Source: Phenylobacterium sp. SCN 70-31
GTDB taxonomy: Bacteria; Pseudomonadota; Alphaproteobacteria; Caulobacterales; Caulobacteraceae
Length of the DNA: 64,000 nt
Reading direction: 5' to 3'
Assembly: GCF_001724605.1 (NCBI RefSeq)
Contig: NZ_MEEX01000004.1
Span: 248,001-312,000 of the forward strand
Part shown: piece by piece, positions 48,263-56,583 of the stretch
Numbering within the stretch: the stretch's first letter is position 1
How the letters are laid out: each line of letters opens with the position of its first letter
Translations under genes and position numbers: made by a program
Notes under the pieces: generated by a model
Told to the model about the DNA's origin: nothing
Seen by the model: only the letters and a program-made list of their open reading frames with translations
The model's database searches: none

Positions 48263-49104
48263 CCAAGGGACGCATCGCCTTCCAGGGCGAGCTGGGCGCC
48301 AACAGCCACGAGGCGTGCATGGCGGCCTTCCCCGAGATGGAGCCCGCGCCTCACGCCACCTTCGAAGAGGCGTTCGAGGCGGTGCGGGCGGGCGACTGCC
48401 AGTTGGGCATGATCCCGGTCGAGAACTCGATCGCGGGCCGGGTGGCCGACGTCCACCACCTGCTCCCCTCGTCGGGGCTCAAGATCATCGGCGAGCGGTT
48501 CAAGGCCATCCACTTCCAGCTCATGGCCAATCCCGGCGTGACCCTGGACCAGGTGACGACCGCTGTCTCCATGCCGATCGCGCTCGGCCAGTGCCGCAAG
48601 ACGCTCCGTCGCATGGGGTTGAAGACCGAGGCGGCCGGCGACACCGCCGGCGCGGCCAAGGCGCTGGCCGAGCGTCCCGACCCGACCCGCGCCGCGGTCT
48701 CGCCCGCCCTGGCCGCCGAGATCTATGGCCTGGAGATCCTGGCGCGCGATATCGAGGACGAGCACCACAACACCACGCGCTTCCTGGTGATGACGGCCGA
48801 CAAGGCCCCCCCGCCGCCGCCCTTCACGGCGCCCTGCGTGACCAGCTTCATCTTCCGGGTGAAGAACATTCCGGCGGCGCTCTACAAGGCGCTGGGCGGG
48901 TTCGCGACCAACGGCGTCAACATGACCAAGCTGGAAAGCTACATGGAGAACGGCGCCTTCACGGCCACCTTCTTCTACGCCGAGGTGGATGGCCGGCCCG
49001 AGGACATCGGTCTCGCCCGCGCCTTCGAGGAGCTGACCTTCTTCTCCGAGCGGTTCGAGATCCTGGGCGTCTACCCCGCCGACCCCTTCCGCGCCCGCGC
49101 CTGA
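48259..49104 (+). CDS. pheA: prephenate dehydratase
   Basis: 281 residues, monofunctional. Catalytic domain: RIAFQGELGANSHEA, IPVENSIAGRV, and the Thr-Arg-Phe site in HHNTTRFLVM. C-terminal ACT domain: VKNIPAALYKALGGFATNGVNMTKLESYM, where LESYM sits where ESRP binds Phe in other enzymes, so feedback inhibition by phenylalanine is likely. It converts prephenate to phenylpyruvate. Coupled to kdsB, an order also found in other alphaproteobacteria. Confidence 0.95.
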   Translation: MTKGRIAFQGELGANSHEACMAAFPEMEPAPHATFEEAFEAVRAGDCQLGMIPVENSIAGRVADVHHLLPSSGLKIIGERFKAIHFQLMANPGVTLDQVTTAVSMPIALGQCRKTLRRMGLKTEAAGDTAGAAKALAERPDPTRAAVSPALAAEIYGLEILARDIEDEHHNTTRFLVMTADKAPPPPPFTAPCVTSFIFRVKNIPAALYKALGGFATNGVNMTKLESYMENGAFTATFFYAEVDGRPEDIGLARAFEELTFFSERFEILGVYPADPFRARA

Positions 49105-49198
49105 GCCTCACCTGAGTCTGACCTCGCGCGGACGTCCGTCGACGGGGCGCATCGCCTCCCACGTGCGGGCGCGGCGCTTTTCGCCTATATGGCGCCGC

Positions 49199-50020
49199 AT
49201 GGCTCGTCCGTTCCTCAAGATGAACGGGCTCGGCAACGACTTCGTCGTGGTCGAGACCCGCTCCGGCCCCTTCGCCCCCACGCCGGCCGACGTGCGCGCC
49301 ATCGCCGACCGGACCTCGGGCGTCGGCTGCGACCAACTCATCGCCATCGACAAGGCCGAGGACGCCGACGCGCGCGTGCGCTTCTGGAACGCCGATGGCG
49401 AGGAGGTGGGGGCCTGCGGCAACGGCACGCGCTGCGTCGGCTGGCTGCTCATGCAGTCGTCCGGCAAGGACGAAGCCGTCATCGAGACCCGGGCCGGGCG
49501 CCTGATCGCCACCCGCGCCGGCGAACGGCTGGTGAGCGTGGACATGGGGCCGCCCGGCCTGGACTGGGACCAGATCCCTCTGGCCGCCGAGCACGACACC
49601 CGCGCCCTGGACGTGGCGCTCTTCGACCATCCGGCGCTGTCGGCCGCGCCCGGCTGCGTGTCGATGGGCAACCCCCACGTGGTGTTCTTCGTGGACGACG
49701 TGGACGCCACGCCGATCGCGACCATCGGTTCGGCGGTGGAGGTCCACCCCCTGTTCCCCGAACACGTGAACGTCGGCTTCGCCCAGGTGCTCGCGCCCGA
49801 CCGTATCCGCCTGCGGGTTTGGGAGCGGGGCGCGGGCCTGACGCAGGCCTGCGGCACCGGCGCCTGCGCCGCCCTGGTGGCCGCCAGCCGCCGGGATCTC
49901 GTGGGCCGCCATGCCGTGATGGTTCTGGACGGCGGCGAGTTGCACATCGAATGGGACGACCGCGGCCACGTGATCATGACCGGCCCGGCGGCCGTCGACT
50001 TCGCGGGCGAGCTGCCGTGA
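49199..50020 (+). CDS. dapF: diaminopimelate epimerase
   Basis: 273 residues from an ATG at 49199. FLKMNGLGNDFVVVE start, first active-site Cys73 in GACGNGTRCV, second Cys218 in QACGTGACAA. It converts LL- to meso-diaminopimelate for lysine and peptidoglycan. The stop overlaps the GTG start of the next gene. Confidence 0.96.
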   Translation: MARPFLKMNGLGNDFVVVETRSGPFAPTPADVRAIADRTSGVGCDQLIAIDKAEDADARVRFWNADGEEVGACGNGTRCVGWLLMQSSGKDEAVIETRAGRLIATRAGERLVSVDMGPPGLDWDQIPLAAEHDTRALDVALFDHPALSAAPGCVSMGNPHVVFFVDDVDATPIATIGSAVEVHPLFPEHVNVGFAQVLAPDRIRLRVWERGAGLTQACGTGACAALVAASRRDLVGRHAVMVLDGGELHIEWDDRGHVIMTGPAAVDFAGELP

Positions 50021-51333
50021 GCCAGACCCTGCCCTTCCGTCCTCTGGAATCGGACGATGGGCCATCGGACGTCGACATCGTCACCTTCGGCTGCCGGCTG
50101 AACGCCTACGAGAGCGAGGTCATCCGCAAGCGGGCGGCCGAGGACGGCCTCAGCGACGCCATCGTCTTCAACACCTGCGCGGTCACCAACGAGGCCGTGC
50201 GCCAGGCCCGGCAGGCCATCCGCAAGGCGCGGCGCGAGCGTCCTGGCGCGAAGCTGATCGTCACCGGCTGCGCGGCCCAGATCGACCCCGCCGCGTTCGC
50301 CGCCATGCCCGAGGTGGACCTGGTGCTGGGCAACGCCGAGAAGAGCCAGGCCGGCGCTTACGTCCCATCGCCACCCTCGAACGAACCGGCTCGCGTCCGC
50401 GTCAACGACATCATGAGCGTGCGCGAGACGGCCGGGCACCTGATCGACGGCCTGAAGGACCGGGCGCGCGCCTATGTCGAGGTGCAGAACGGCTGCGATC
50501 ATCGCTGCACCTTCTGCATCATCCCCTACGGCCGGGGGAACTCGCGTTCGGCCGCGGCGGGCGAGGTGGTCGAACAGGTGCGCCGGCTGGCGGCCCAGGG
50601 CTACCGCGAGGTGGTGCTCACCGGCGTGGACGTGACGAGCTGGGGCGCCGACCTGCCCGGCCAGCCGACGCTGGGCCAGCTCGTGGCGCGGATCCTGAAG
50701 CTTGTGCCCGAGCTTCCCCGCCTTCGCCTGTCGTCGATCGACGCGGCCGAGATCGACCCCGACCTGCTGCGCTGCCTCGCGACCGAGCCCCGCCTCATGC
50801 CCTATCTGCACCTGTCGCTTCAGGCGGGCGACGACATGATCCTGAAGCGCATGAAGCGGCGGCACAGCCGCGCCGACGCGCTGAAGCTGGTGGCCGACGT
50901 GCGGGCCGTGCGGCCGGACGTGGCCTTCGGCGCCGACCTGATCGCGGGCTTCCCCACCGAGACCGACGAGATGTTCGAGAACACCCTGCGGCTGGTGGAC
51001 GAGGCGGGCCTGGCGTTCCTGCACGTCTTCCCCTTCAGCGCCCGGCCGGGCACGCCGGCGGCGCGGATGCCCAAGGTGAAGGGCGGGGCGGTGAAGGCCC
51101 GCGCCGCGCGCCTGCGGGCGGCGGGCGAGGCGGCGCTGGCCCGGCATCTCCAGGGCCAGGTGGGGCGAACCCTGAGCGGTCTCGTCGAGCGGCCCGGGGT
51201 GGCGCGCGCCGAGGACTTCACCGAGATCGCCTTCGAGGGCGCGGCCGAGGTGGGCGGCGTCTGCGACCTCGTCGTCACGGGGCATGACGGCCGGCGCGTC
51301 CTGGCCAGAACCCTGGCGATGGAGCCCGCATGA
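50017..51333 (+). CDS. mtaB: tRNA t6A37 methylthiotransferase MtaB
   Basis: 438 residues, GTG start overlapping dapF. N-terminal UPF0004 domain with cluster cysteines (TFGCRLN, FNTCAVTN, VTGCAAQ), radical-SAM motif CDHRCTFC (Cys160, 164, 167), and a C-terminal TRAM-like part. The CRLN and CAVTN wording matches MtaB rather than MiaB (CQMN). It makes ms2t6A in tRNAs reading ANN codons. The next gene overlaps by ATGA. Confidence 0.92.
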   Translation: MSQTLPFRPLESDDGPSDVDIVTFGCRLNAYESEVIRKRAAEDGLSDAIVFNTCAVTNEAVRQARQAIRKARRERPGAKLIVTGCAAQIDPAAFAAMPEVDLVLGNAEKSQAGAYVPSPPSNEPARVRVNDIMSVRETAGHLIDGLKDRARAYVEVQNGCDHRCTFCIIPYGRGNSRSAAAGEVVEQVRRLAAQGYREVVLTGVDVTSWGADLPGQPTLGQLVARILKLVPELPRLRLSSIDAAEIDPDLLRCLATEPRLMPYLHLSLQAGDDMILKRMKRRHSRADALKLVADVRAVRPDVAFGADLIAGFPTETDEMFENTLRLVDEAGLAFLHVFPFSARPGTPAARMPKVKGGAVKARAARLRAAGEAALARHLQGQVGRTLSGLVERPGVARAEDFTEIAFEGAAEVGGVCDLVVTGHDGRRVLARTLAMEPA

Positions 51334-51770
51334 CGGTGACCGGCGGCTGCCAGTGCGGCGCGGTGCGCTTCCGCGTGGAGGGCGGCCTCGGGGAGGCCAG
51401 CATCTGCCACTGCCGCATGTGCCAGAAGGCGACCGGCGGCCTGTTCGGACCCTATGTAGGCGTGGCCGAGCTCGCCTGGACACGCGGCGCGCCCAGGCGG
51501 TTCCAGAGTTCCAACAAGGTCTGGCGCGGGTTCTGCGAGGCCTGTGGCACGCCGCTGACCTGGGAGTATGTGGGCGGCCTGACCTCGGTGATGATCGGGA
51601 CGCTGGACGATCCGTCCGCTGCGCGCATCACCCTGCAGCTCGGAAGTCCCAGCAAGCTGGCCGCTGTCGACGCGCTGGCGGCCCTGCCCACGCACGAGCC
51701 GACCGAACCGCGCGCCGCGGCGCATCTGGCCAGCATCGTCAGCCTCCAGCATCCCGACCGCGACACCTGA
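51330..51770 (+). CDS. GFA-family zinc protein
   Basis: 146 residues. Cys pairs of the glutathione-dependent formaldehyde-activating (GFA/CENP-V) fold: GGCQCGAVRF, CHCRMCQKATG, CEACGTPLTW; these bind two zinc ions. Most members have no proven substrate, and formaldehyde-glutathione activity should not be assumed. Translation is coupled to mtaB (ATGA), last of the dapF-mtaB-GFA run. Confidence 0.9.
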   Translation: MTVTGGCQCGAVRFRVEGGLGEASICHCRMCQKATGGLFGPYVGVAELAWTRGAPRRFQSSNKVWRGFCEACGTPLTWEYVGGLTSVMIGTLDDPSAARITLQLGSPSKLAAVDALAALPTHEPTEPRAAAHLASIVSLQHPDRDT

Positions 51771-51786
51771 GTGGCTTGGCGGCTGA

Positions 51787-52224
51787 TCAGATGGCGCGCG
51801 GATGACCCGTGTTGCCGTCGTACTTGAGCACTTGAGGGGCTGAAAACAGAGTCGCCTTCACCGCGAAGAGGCGTTCTTGGCGTTCGCCTCCGACGTTGTC
51901 GAACGTCACGCGGTACCTGCGGAACAGGGTATGTGGCCCGAAATCGGCAGAACCGTCTCGAGAGACTGAAGCGACGGTTCTGCCGGGACCCTCAAGACGT
52001 ACGCGCAGCAGCGTCTCTTCTCCTGGCCGAGCTCGTCCTCGTATGAGCAGCCATCCGACAAGGCCGAGAGGCCACTGGGTAAGGGCGATAAAGCAGGCAA
52101 AGACCAGGGGCGAGCGCGGAAAAATCTGGGCGAAGAGCAGTAAGCCGCCAAAGCCGACAAGACTTGCCACGACGCTCAATTGAACCAGCCGGTGCGCCCA
52201 CATGAATTGCACACTATCGGCCAC
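51787..52224 (-). CDS. hypothetical membrane protein
   Basis: 145 residues. Two hydrophobic helices in the first half (LVQLSVVASLVGFGGLLLFAQIF and PLVFACFIALTQWPLGLVGWLLI) and a soluble beta-rich C-terminal domain (EETLLRVRLEGPGR..., YRVTFDNVGGE). I recognise no family. Its composition is less GC-biased than its neighbours, with more A/T at third positions, which may mean later acquisition. Placed between the GFA gene (convergent) and the TRIC-like gene. Confidence 0.65.
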   Translation of the reverse strand: MADSVQFMWAHRLVQLSVVASLVGFGGLLLFAQIFPRSPLVFACFIALTQWPLGLVGWLLIRGRARPGEETLLRVRLEGPGRTVASVSRDGSADFGPHTLFRRYRVTFDNVGGERQERLFAVKATLFSAPQVLKYDGNTGHPRAI

Positions 52225-52248
52225 GAAGCTTGGCTTTCAAGATCGTCT

Positions 52249-52866
52249 CTACGCCTTCCCCTGGAAGGCCGGAAGCTGCCAGTGGAAGAGGATCGCGCCC
52301 GAGCGCACGGCGAAGGCGGTGAGGAAGCCCAGGCCGCCGCTGACCGCGATCGGCGCTTCCAGGGCGTTCAGGGCGACGAACGTCGCCGAGCCGAGCAGGG
52401 CGGGGGTGACGTACAGCTCGCGTCGCAGCAGCACCGACGGCTGGTTCGCCAGGACATCGCGGATCACCCCGCCAAAGCTCGCGGTCAGCACGCCCATGAT
52501 GACGGCCGAGATCGGGTGGACGCCCAGAGACGTGGCCTTCAGCGCGCCGACCACCGCATAGGCCGCCATCCCGAGCGCATCGAACCACAGGAGCAGCCGG
52601 TCGCGGCTCCGGCCCCAGCCCATCGTCCACACCGCGACCGCCGCGCCCACGCAGACCAGGATGTATTCCGGCCGCGCCACCCAGAACACCGGCGCGTCGA
52701 TCAACAGGTCGCGCAGCGTGCCCCCGCCCACCCCGGTGACGGCAGCGAAGAAGCCGAAGGTGACGATGTCGTGCCGCGCCCGAGCGGCGGCCAGCGCGCC
52801 CGAGGCCCCGAAGACGGCCACGGCGGCGTAATCCAGCACCACCAGGGCGGTTTCGAGCGGCTCCAT
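52249..52866 (-). CDS. TRIC/UPF0126-family membrane channel
   Basis: 205 residues, about seven helices built from two UPF0126 repeats, each with the glycine motif: FFAAVTGVGGGTLRDLLI and GVLTASFGGVIRDVLA. The GGG.LRD/GG.IRD kinks form the cation path in prokaryotic TRIC homologues (YadS/YicG type). Probably a monovalent-cation channel in the inner membrane. Divergent from ftsY, 55 bp apart. Confidence 0.92.
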   Translation of the reverse strand: MEPLETALVVLDYAAVAVFGASGALAAARARHDIVTFGFFAAVTGVGGGTLRDLLIDAPVFWVARPEYILVCVGAAVAVWTMGWGRSRDRLLLWFDALGMAAYAVVGALKATSLGVHPISAVIMGVLTASFGGVIRDVLANQPSVLLRRELYVTPALLGSATFVALNALEAPIAVSGGLGFLTAFAVRSGAILFHWQLPAFQGKA

Positions 52867-52921
52867 GCCCCTTGATGCGGTGGCGCGTGACGCCGCGCAA
52901 GCGCCCCGCTAGAAGGCGCCC

Positions 52922-53866
52922 ATGGCAGAACCCAAACGCGGCTGGTTCCAGCGCCTCACCGAAGGCCTCACCAAGTCGTCGAAACAGATGGGCGACCAGA
53001 TCGCCCAGGTCTTCGTCGCGAAGGAGCCGCTCACCCAGGCCAAGCTGGACGAGCTGGAGGAGATGCTGATCGAGGCCGACCTCGGTCCGCATTCGGCCGC
53101 GCGCATCACCGAACGCTTCGCCGCCGAGAAGTTCGGCAAGGACGTGGACGAGGCCGAGATCCGCGAAGCGCTGGCCAAGGCCGTCGGAGACGAGCTGACC
53201 ACCCGGGAAGGCGCGTTCGAGCCGATGTCGGGCCCGCGTCCCTACGTGGTGCTGTTCATCGGGGTGAACGGTTCGGGCAAGACCACCACCCTCGGCAAGG
53301 TGGCCACCGACCTCGTGCGCCAGGGCGCCAAGGTCCTGGTCGTCGCCGGCGACACCTTCCGCGCCGCGGCGGTGGAGCAGCTCAAGGTGTGGGCCGAACG
53401 CGCTGGCGCCGAGTTCATGGGCCGTCCCACCGGTTCGGACGCGGCGGGCCTGGCGTTCGACGCGGTGCAGACGGCGAAGGAGAAGGGCTACGACGTCGTC
53501 CTGATCGACACCGCCGGCCGGCTGCAGAACAAGCACGGCCTGATGGACGAACTGCTGAAGATCATCCGCGTCGTGAAGAAGGTGGACCCCGACTACCCGC
53601 ACGAGACGCTGCTGGTGCTGGACGCCACCGTGGGCCGCAACGCGCTGGCCCAGGAGAACATCTTCGGCAACCAGATCGGCGTGTCCGGCATCGTCATGAC
53701 CAAGCTGGACGGCACGGCCCGGGGTGGCGTTCTGGTGCCCGTGGCCCAGGCCTCGGACAGCCCCATCAAGCTGATCGGCGTCGGCGAGGGCGTCGACGAC
53801 CTGCAACCCTTCAACGCCCGTGCATTCGCCCGCTCGCTGGTGGGCCTCGAGGAACCTGTTCGATGA
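52922..53866 (+). CDS. ftsY: signal recognition particle receptor FtsY
   Basis: 314 residues: a short N domain (KLDELEEMLIEADLGP) and a G domain with GVNGSGKTTTLGK (G1), DTFRAAAVEQL, DTAGRLQNK (G3), TKLDGTARGG (G4) and GVGEGVDDLQPF. It lacks the long acidic A region of E. coli FtsY, as usual in alphaproteobacteria. It docks SRP-ribosome complexes at the membrane. Its stop overlaps the start of yciB. Confidence 0.96.
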   Translation: MAEPKRGWFQRLTEGLTKSSKQMGDQIAQVFVAKEPLTQAKLDELEEMLIEADLGPHSAARITERFAAEKFGKDVDEAEIREALAKAVGDELTTREGAFEPMSGPRPYVVLFIGVNGSGKTTTLGKVATDLVRQGAKVLVVAGDTFRAAAVEQLKVWAERAGAEFMGRPTGSDAAGLAFDAVQTAKEKGYDVVLIDTAGRLQNKHGLMDELLKIIRVVKKVDPDYPHETLLVLDATVGRNALAQENIFGNQIGVSGIVMTKLDGTARGGVLVPVAQASDSPIKLIGVGEGVDDLQPFNARAFARSLVGLEEPVR

Positions 53867-54447
53867 GCGATCGCAGCCGGCGTCATTGGGTGCGCTACTT
53901 CGTCGATTATTCGGCGCTCGTGATCTTCCTGGCGGCCTACTTCCTGACCGGGCGCGACATGGTGCAGGCGTCGTGGGCGCTGGTGGCCGGCTCTGTGCTG
54001 GCGCTCCTGGTGGGCCTGATCGTGGAGCGCCGGATCGCGCCCTTTCCCGCCATCGCGGGTGGCGCGGCGCTGGTGTTCGGCGGGCTCACCATCTTCTTCG
54101 ACGATCCTCGCTTCCTCAAGCTGAAGCCCACGATCATGAACTCGATCTTCGGCGCCGCCCTGCTGGGCGGGCTGGCGATGGGCAAGAACCCGCTGAAGCT
54201 GGTGCTGGGCGAGGCCTTCACCATGCCGCCCTCGGCCTGGAAGCGGCTGACGCTGAACTACGCCCTGTTCTTCTTCGCGCTGGCGGGCCTGAACGAGATC
54301 GTCTGGCGCACCCAGCCCGACACCACCTGGATGCTGTTCCGCTTTCCGGGACTGATGATCCTGACGCTGCTGTTCTCGATCGCGCACGCGCCCATGCTGA
54401 TGCGCTACATTCCCAGCGACGAACGCCCGCCGCCGCCGACGGAGTAG
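53863..54447 (+). CDS. yciB: inner-membrane spanning protein YciB (IspZ family)
   Basis: 194 residues with about six helices. FVDYSALVIFLAAYFL, KPTIMNSIFGAALLGGLAMGKNPLKLVLG and WKRLTLNYALFFFALAGLNEIVWR are the conserved blocks of septation protein A/IspZ. In E. coli YciB helps envelope and septum synthesis. ATG overlaps the FtsY stop (ATGA), so the two are co-translated. Confidence 0.93.
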   Translation: MSDRSRRHWVRYFVDYSALVIFLAAYFLTGRDMVQASWALVAGSVLALLVGLIVERRIAPFPAIAGGAALVFGGLTIFFDDPRFLKLKPTIMNSIFGAALLGGLAMGKNPLKLVLGEAFTMPPSAWKRLTLNYALFFFALAGLNEIVWRTQPDTTWMLFRFPGLMILTLLFSIAHAPMLMRYIPSDERPPPPTE

Positions 54448-54471
54448 GTCGCCCGAGACCGGTAGCGGCGG

Positions 54472-54666
54472 CTATCGCTTCGGAAAGACGATGTTGGTCG
54501 GACGCAGGTGCGGCGTCGCGAGGCGCTCGTAGCCCGACGGGGACAGGCCGCCCACGATCATGCTGAGCAGGCCCTGACCATCGACGTTGGCCGGCGGGGG
54601 CGCGTCGTAGAGGCTCCGCCACAGGGCGGCCGCTTCCTCGTAGAGCCTGTCGTTGTGTTCCGACAT
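54472..54666 (-). CDS. small orphan protein, 64 residues
   Basis: MSEHNDRLYEEAAALWRSLY then DAPPPANVDGQGLLSMIVGG and a C-terminus LRPTNIVFPKR. Soluble, no signal peptide, no family recognised. Start ATG at 54666; an in-frame start at 54744 would run through AT-rich promoter-like DNA and is rejected. A CtrA-like TTAA-N7-TTAT box lies 57-71 bp upstream. It faces yciB, with 24 bp between stops. Confidence 0.6.
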   Translation of the reverse strand: MSEHNDRLYEEAAALWRSLYDAPPPANVDGQGLLSMIVGGLSPSGYERLATPHLRPTNIVFPKR

Positions 54667-54722
54667 CCGATCCCCAGGGGCTTCGCAAAAGCAGAACCCC
54701 GGCGAGCGTCGGCTGTTCCCGA

Positions 54723-54737
54723 ATAAATTGCGGTTAA
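54723..54737 (-). promoter_or_regulatory. CtrA-like box upstream of the 64-residue gene
   Basis: On the minus strand TTAA-CCGCAAT-TTAT, seven of eight bases of the CtrA consensus TTAA-N7-TTAA, in an AT-rich patch. A TTGACG sequence lies upstream (about 54773-54778). Position suits a CtrA-controlled promoter; a chance match is possible. Confidence 0.4.
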
Positions 54738-54771
54738 TTTCCACGCTTTACGCGGACGAACTTCCGTAACG

Positions 54772-55047
54772 TCAAACGCGGATGTCCAGGATCGATCCGG
54801 GACGTAGGATCTTCTGCGGCGGGTCCGCGACCTCTGCGACACGGTTCACGGTCGGGGGCGGGACGCGGGGCGTCTCGGCGGCGGGCGCGGCCGCGGGCTG
54901 GGCCCGACCGGTGGCGGCGGCGAAGAACGCCCGCTGGGCTGCGAGGCGGCCGGCCTCTTCGCGTGCGGGCGCCTGTGGGGGCTGTGCTTGCGAGGCGTGG
55001 GCCTGCGGAAAGGCCTGCGCAAACGGATTCGGGCGGATCGTCGTCAC
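54772..55047 (-). CDS. small Ala/Pro-rich orphan protein
   Basis: 91 residues from a GTG at 55047. MTTIRPNPFAQAFPQAHASQ, an Ala/Gln/Pro-rich middle, and the end DPPQKILRPGSILDIRV. No signal peptide, helices or known domain. The C-terminal block looks constrained rather than random. A TTAACCAT sequence lies 30-37 bp upstream. The composition is low-complexity, so coding status is moderately sure. Confidence 0.55.
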   Translation of the reverse strand: MTTIRPNPFAQAFPQAHASQAQPPQAPAREEAGRLAAQRAFFAAATGRAQPAAAPAAETPRVPPPTVNRVAEVADPPQKILRPGSILDIRV

Positions 55048-55076
55048 GGCGCGGCGCGTCCCCGGGTCGGTTCAAC

Positions 55077-55084
55077 ATGGTTAA
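55077..55084 (-). promoter_or_regulatory. TTAACCAT element upstream of the 91-residue gene
   Basis: TTAACCAT on the minus strand, in GTTAACCATGTTGAACC, resembles CtrA-recognised sequences, although the second half (GAAC) is poor. It is 30-37 bp before the GTG start. Weak candidate. Confidence 0.3.
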
Positions 55085-55122
55085 CGGCGCCCCCAACCTG
55101 ACGGGCCGTCCTCAACGCGGGG

Positions 55123-55638
55123 TTAACGGAGCTGCTGCGCCAGGCGTCGGGCGTCGGCGTCGGTGAGCGGTCCGGTATGCTTGGCCTGGATCACGCCATC
55201 GGCCGAAACGGCGTAGGTCTCGGGCACGCCGGTGACGCCGAACTCCACGCCCGCGCGCCCGTCGCGGTCGGAAAGCGTGACGGCGAAAGGGTCGCCGAGG
55301 CGCACGAGGAAGGCCTGGCTGTTGGTGGGCGCGTCCTTGTAGGCCACGCCCACGATGCGGACGCCCTGGCCCCGCGCGCCCATCAGCACGGGATGCTCGA
55401 CCTCGCACGGCGCGCACCACGAGGCGAAGAAGTTGACCAGCATCGGCCCGTCGGCGGCGAGGGCGCGCAGGCGCACCGGCTGGCCGGTGGTCAGGCTCGG
55501 CAGTTCCAGGTCGGGCATGGGCTTGCCGACCAGCGCCTGGGGCTGGACCTGCGGGTCGCGCTTCAGGGCGTAGAAGTAGAAGAGGCCGCCCAGGGCGATC
55601 AGCGCGGCCAGCGGCAGGAACGCCAGCCAGCGGGTCAC
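55123..55638 (-). CDS. ccmG: cytochrome c maturation thiol:disulfide oxidoreductase CcmG (DsbE)
   Basis: 171 residues from a GTG at 55638. N-terminal anchor (LAFLPLAALIALGGLFYFYAL), then a periplasmic thioredoxin fold with WCAPC (Cys75, Cys78) in VNFFASWCAPCEVEHP, and the acidic GVTGVPETYAVSADG loop typical of CcmG. It reduces the apocytochrome CXXCH cysteines. The GTG overlaps the ccmD stop. Confidence 0.94.
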   Translation of the reverse strand: MTRWLAFLPLAALIALGGLFYFYALKRDPQVQPQALVGKPMPDLELPSLTTGQPVRLRALAADGPMLVNFFASWCAPCEVEHPVLMGARGQGVRIVGVAYKDAPTNSQAFLVRLGDPFAVTLSDRDGRAGVEFGVTGVPETYAVSADGVIQAKHTGPLTDADARRLAQQLR

Positions 55639-55802
55639 GGCCGATCTCCGCCGGCGCGATCTGGGCCGATGCGGTCGAAGTCTTCGAATCGCCGCTTCCA
55701 CCGTCGAGCGTGGTTCAGGCTGAAGGCGACCATGCCGGCGAAGACCACCGCCGTGATCGCGAACGCCGGGACGATGAATTCCGCGTACTTGCCGTCGAAC
55801 AT
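55635..55802 (-). CDS. ccmD: heme exporter protein CcmD
   Basis: 55 residues: MFDGKYAEFIVPAFAITAVV then FAGMVAFSLNHARRWKRRFE. One membrane helix followed by a basic tail is the CcmD pattern, and it lies between ccmC and ccmG. CcmD helps release holo-CcmE from the CcmABC complex. Stop and ccmG start overlap (GTGA). Confidence 0.9.
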   Translation of the reverse strand: MFDGKYAEFIVPAFAITAVVFAGMVAFSLNHARRWKRRFEDFDRIGPDRAGGDRP

Positions 55803-55817
55803 GCCCAGCTCCGCGCC

Positions 55818-56546
55818 CTAACCCCTGGCGGCTCTGGCCGCCGCGGCCTCGGCCCGCCGGCGCCACAGCTCGCCGCGGATGCGGACCAGCCAGAGCGACC
55901 CGAACGCGGCCACATAGGCCAGCCCCATGAAAGCCAGCGGCCACAGGTAGACCGGCGCCAGGGTCGGGCCATCGGCGCGGAACACCGAGGCGCCCTGGTG
56001 GAGCGTGTTCCACCAGTCCACGCTGAACTTGACGATCGGCAGGTTGATCGCGCCCACCAGCGCCAGGATGGCGGCCGCCCGTGCGGCCTTGGCCTCGTCG
56101 TCCAGCGAGGCGCGCAGGGCCATGTAGGCGAGATAGATGAGGAACATCACCAGCACGGACGTCAGGCGCGCGTCCCAGACCCAGTAGGCGCCCCACATCG
56201 GCCGGCCCCAGAGCGCGCCGGTGACCAGGGCCAGGAAGGTGAAGGCCGCGCCCAGGGGCGCCGCCGCCTGGGCCGCGGCGTCGGCCAGGGTGTGGCGGAA
56301 GATGAGCGCCAGGAAGCTGGCGCCCGCGAGGCAGACGTAGGCGAACATCGACATCCAGGCCGCCGGCACGTGGATGAACAGGATGCGGACCGTCTGGCCT
56401 TGCTGGTAGTCGTCGGGGACCGAGAACCCCAGCCAGAGGCCGACCAGCCCCAGGATCACCGCGATCGCGCCGAACATCGGCGCCGCCCAGCGCGAGAACG
56501 CCATGAAGCGCTCGGGATTCGACAGGAAGGCGGGCGCCCAGCTCAT
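55818..56546 (-). CDS. ccmC: heme exporter protein CcmC
   Basis: 242 residues, six membrane helices. The heme-handling tryptophan loop WGAYWVWDARLTS is present, with flanking His ligands in ILFIHVPAAWM and WWNTLHQGASV. It loads heme onto CcmE. 15 bp before ccmD. Upstream it is separated from ccmB by a Spy/CpxP-like gene. Confidence 0.95.
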   Translation of the reverse strand: MSWAPAFLSNPERFMAFSRWAAPMFGAIAVILGLVGLWLGFSVPDDYQQGQTVRILFIHVPAAWMSMFAYVCLAGASFLALIFRHTLADAAAQAAAPLGAAFTFLALVTGALWGRPMWGAYWVWDARLTSVLVMFLIYLAYMALRASLDDEAKAARAAAILALVGAINLPIVKFSVDWWNTLHQGASVFRADGPTLAPVYLWPLAFMGLAYVAAFGSLWLVRIRGELWRRRAEAAAARAARG

Positions 56547-56583
56547 GCCTGCGGCATAGGGCCGCCGCGCCCGGCCTGCAAGC

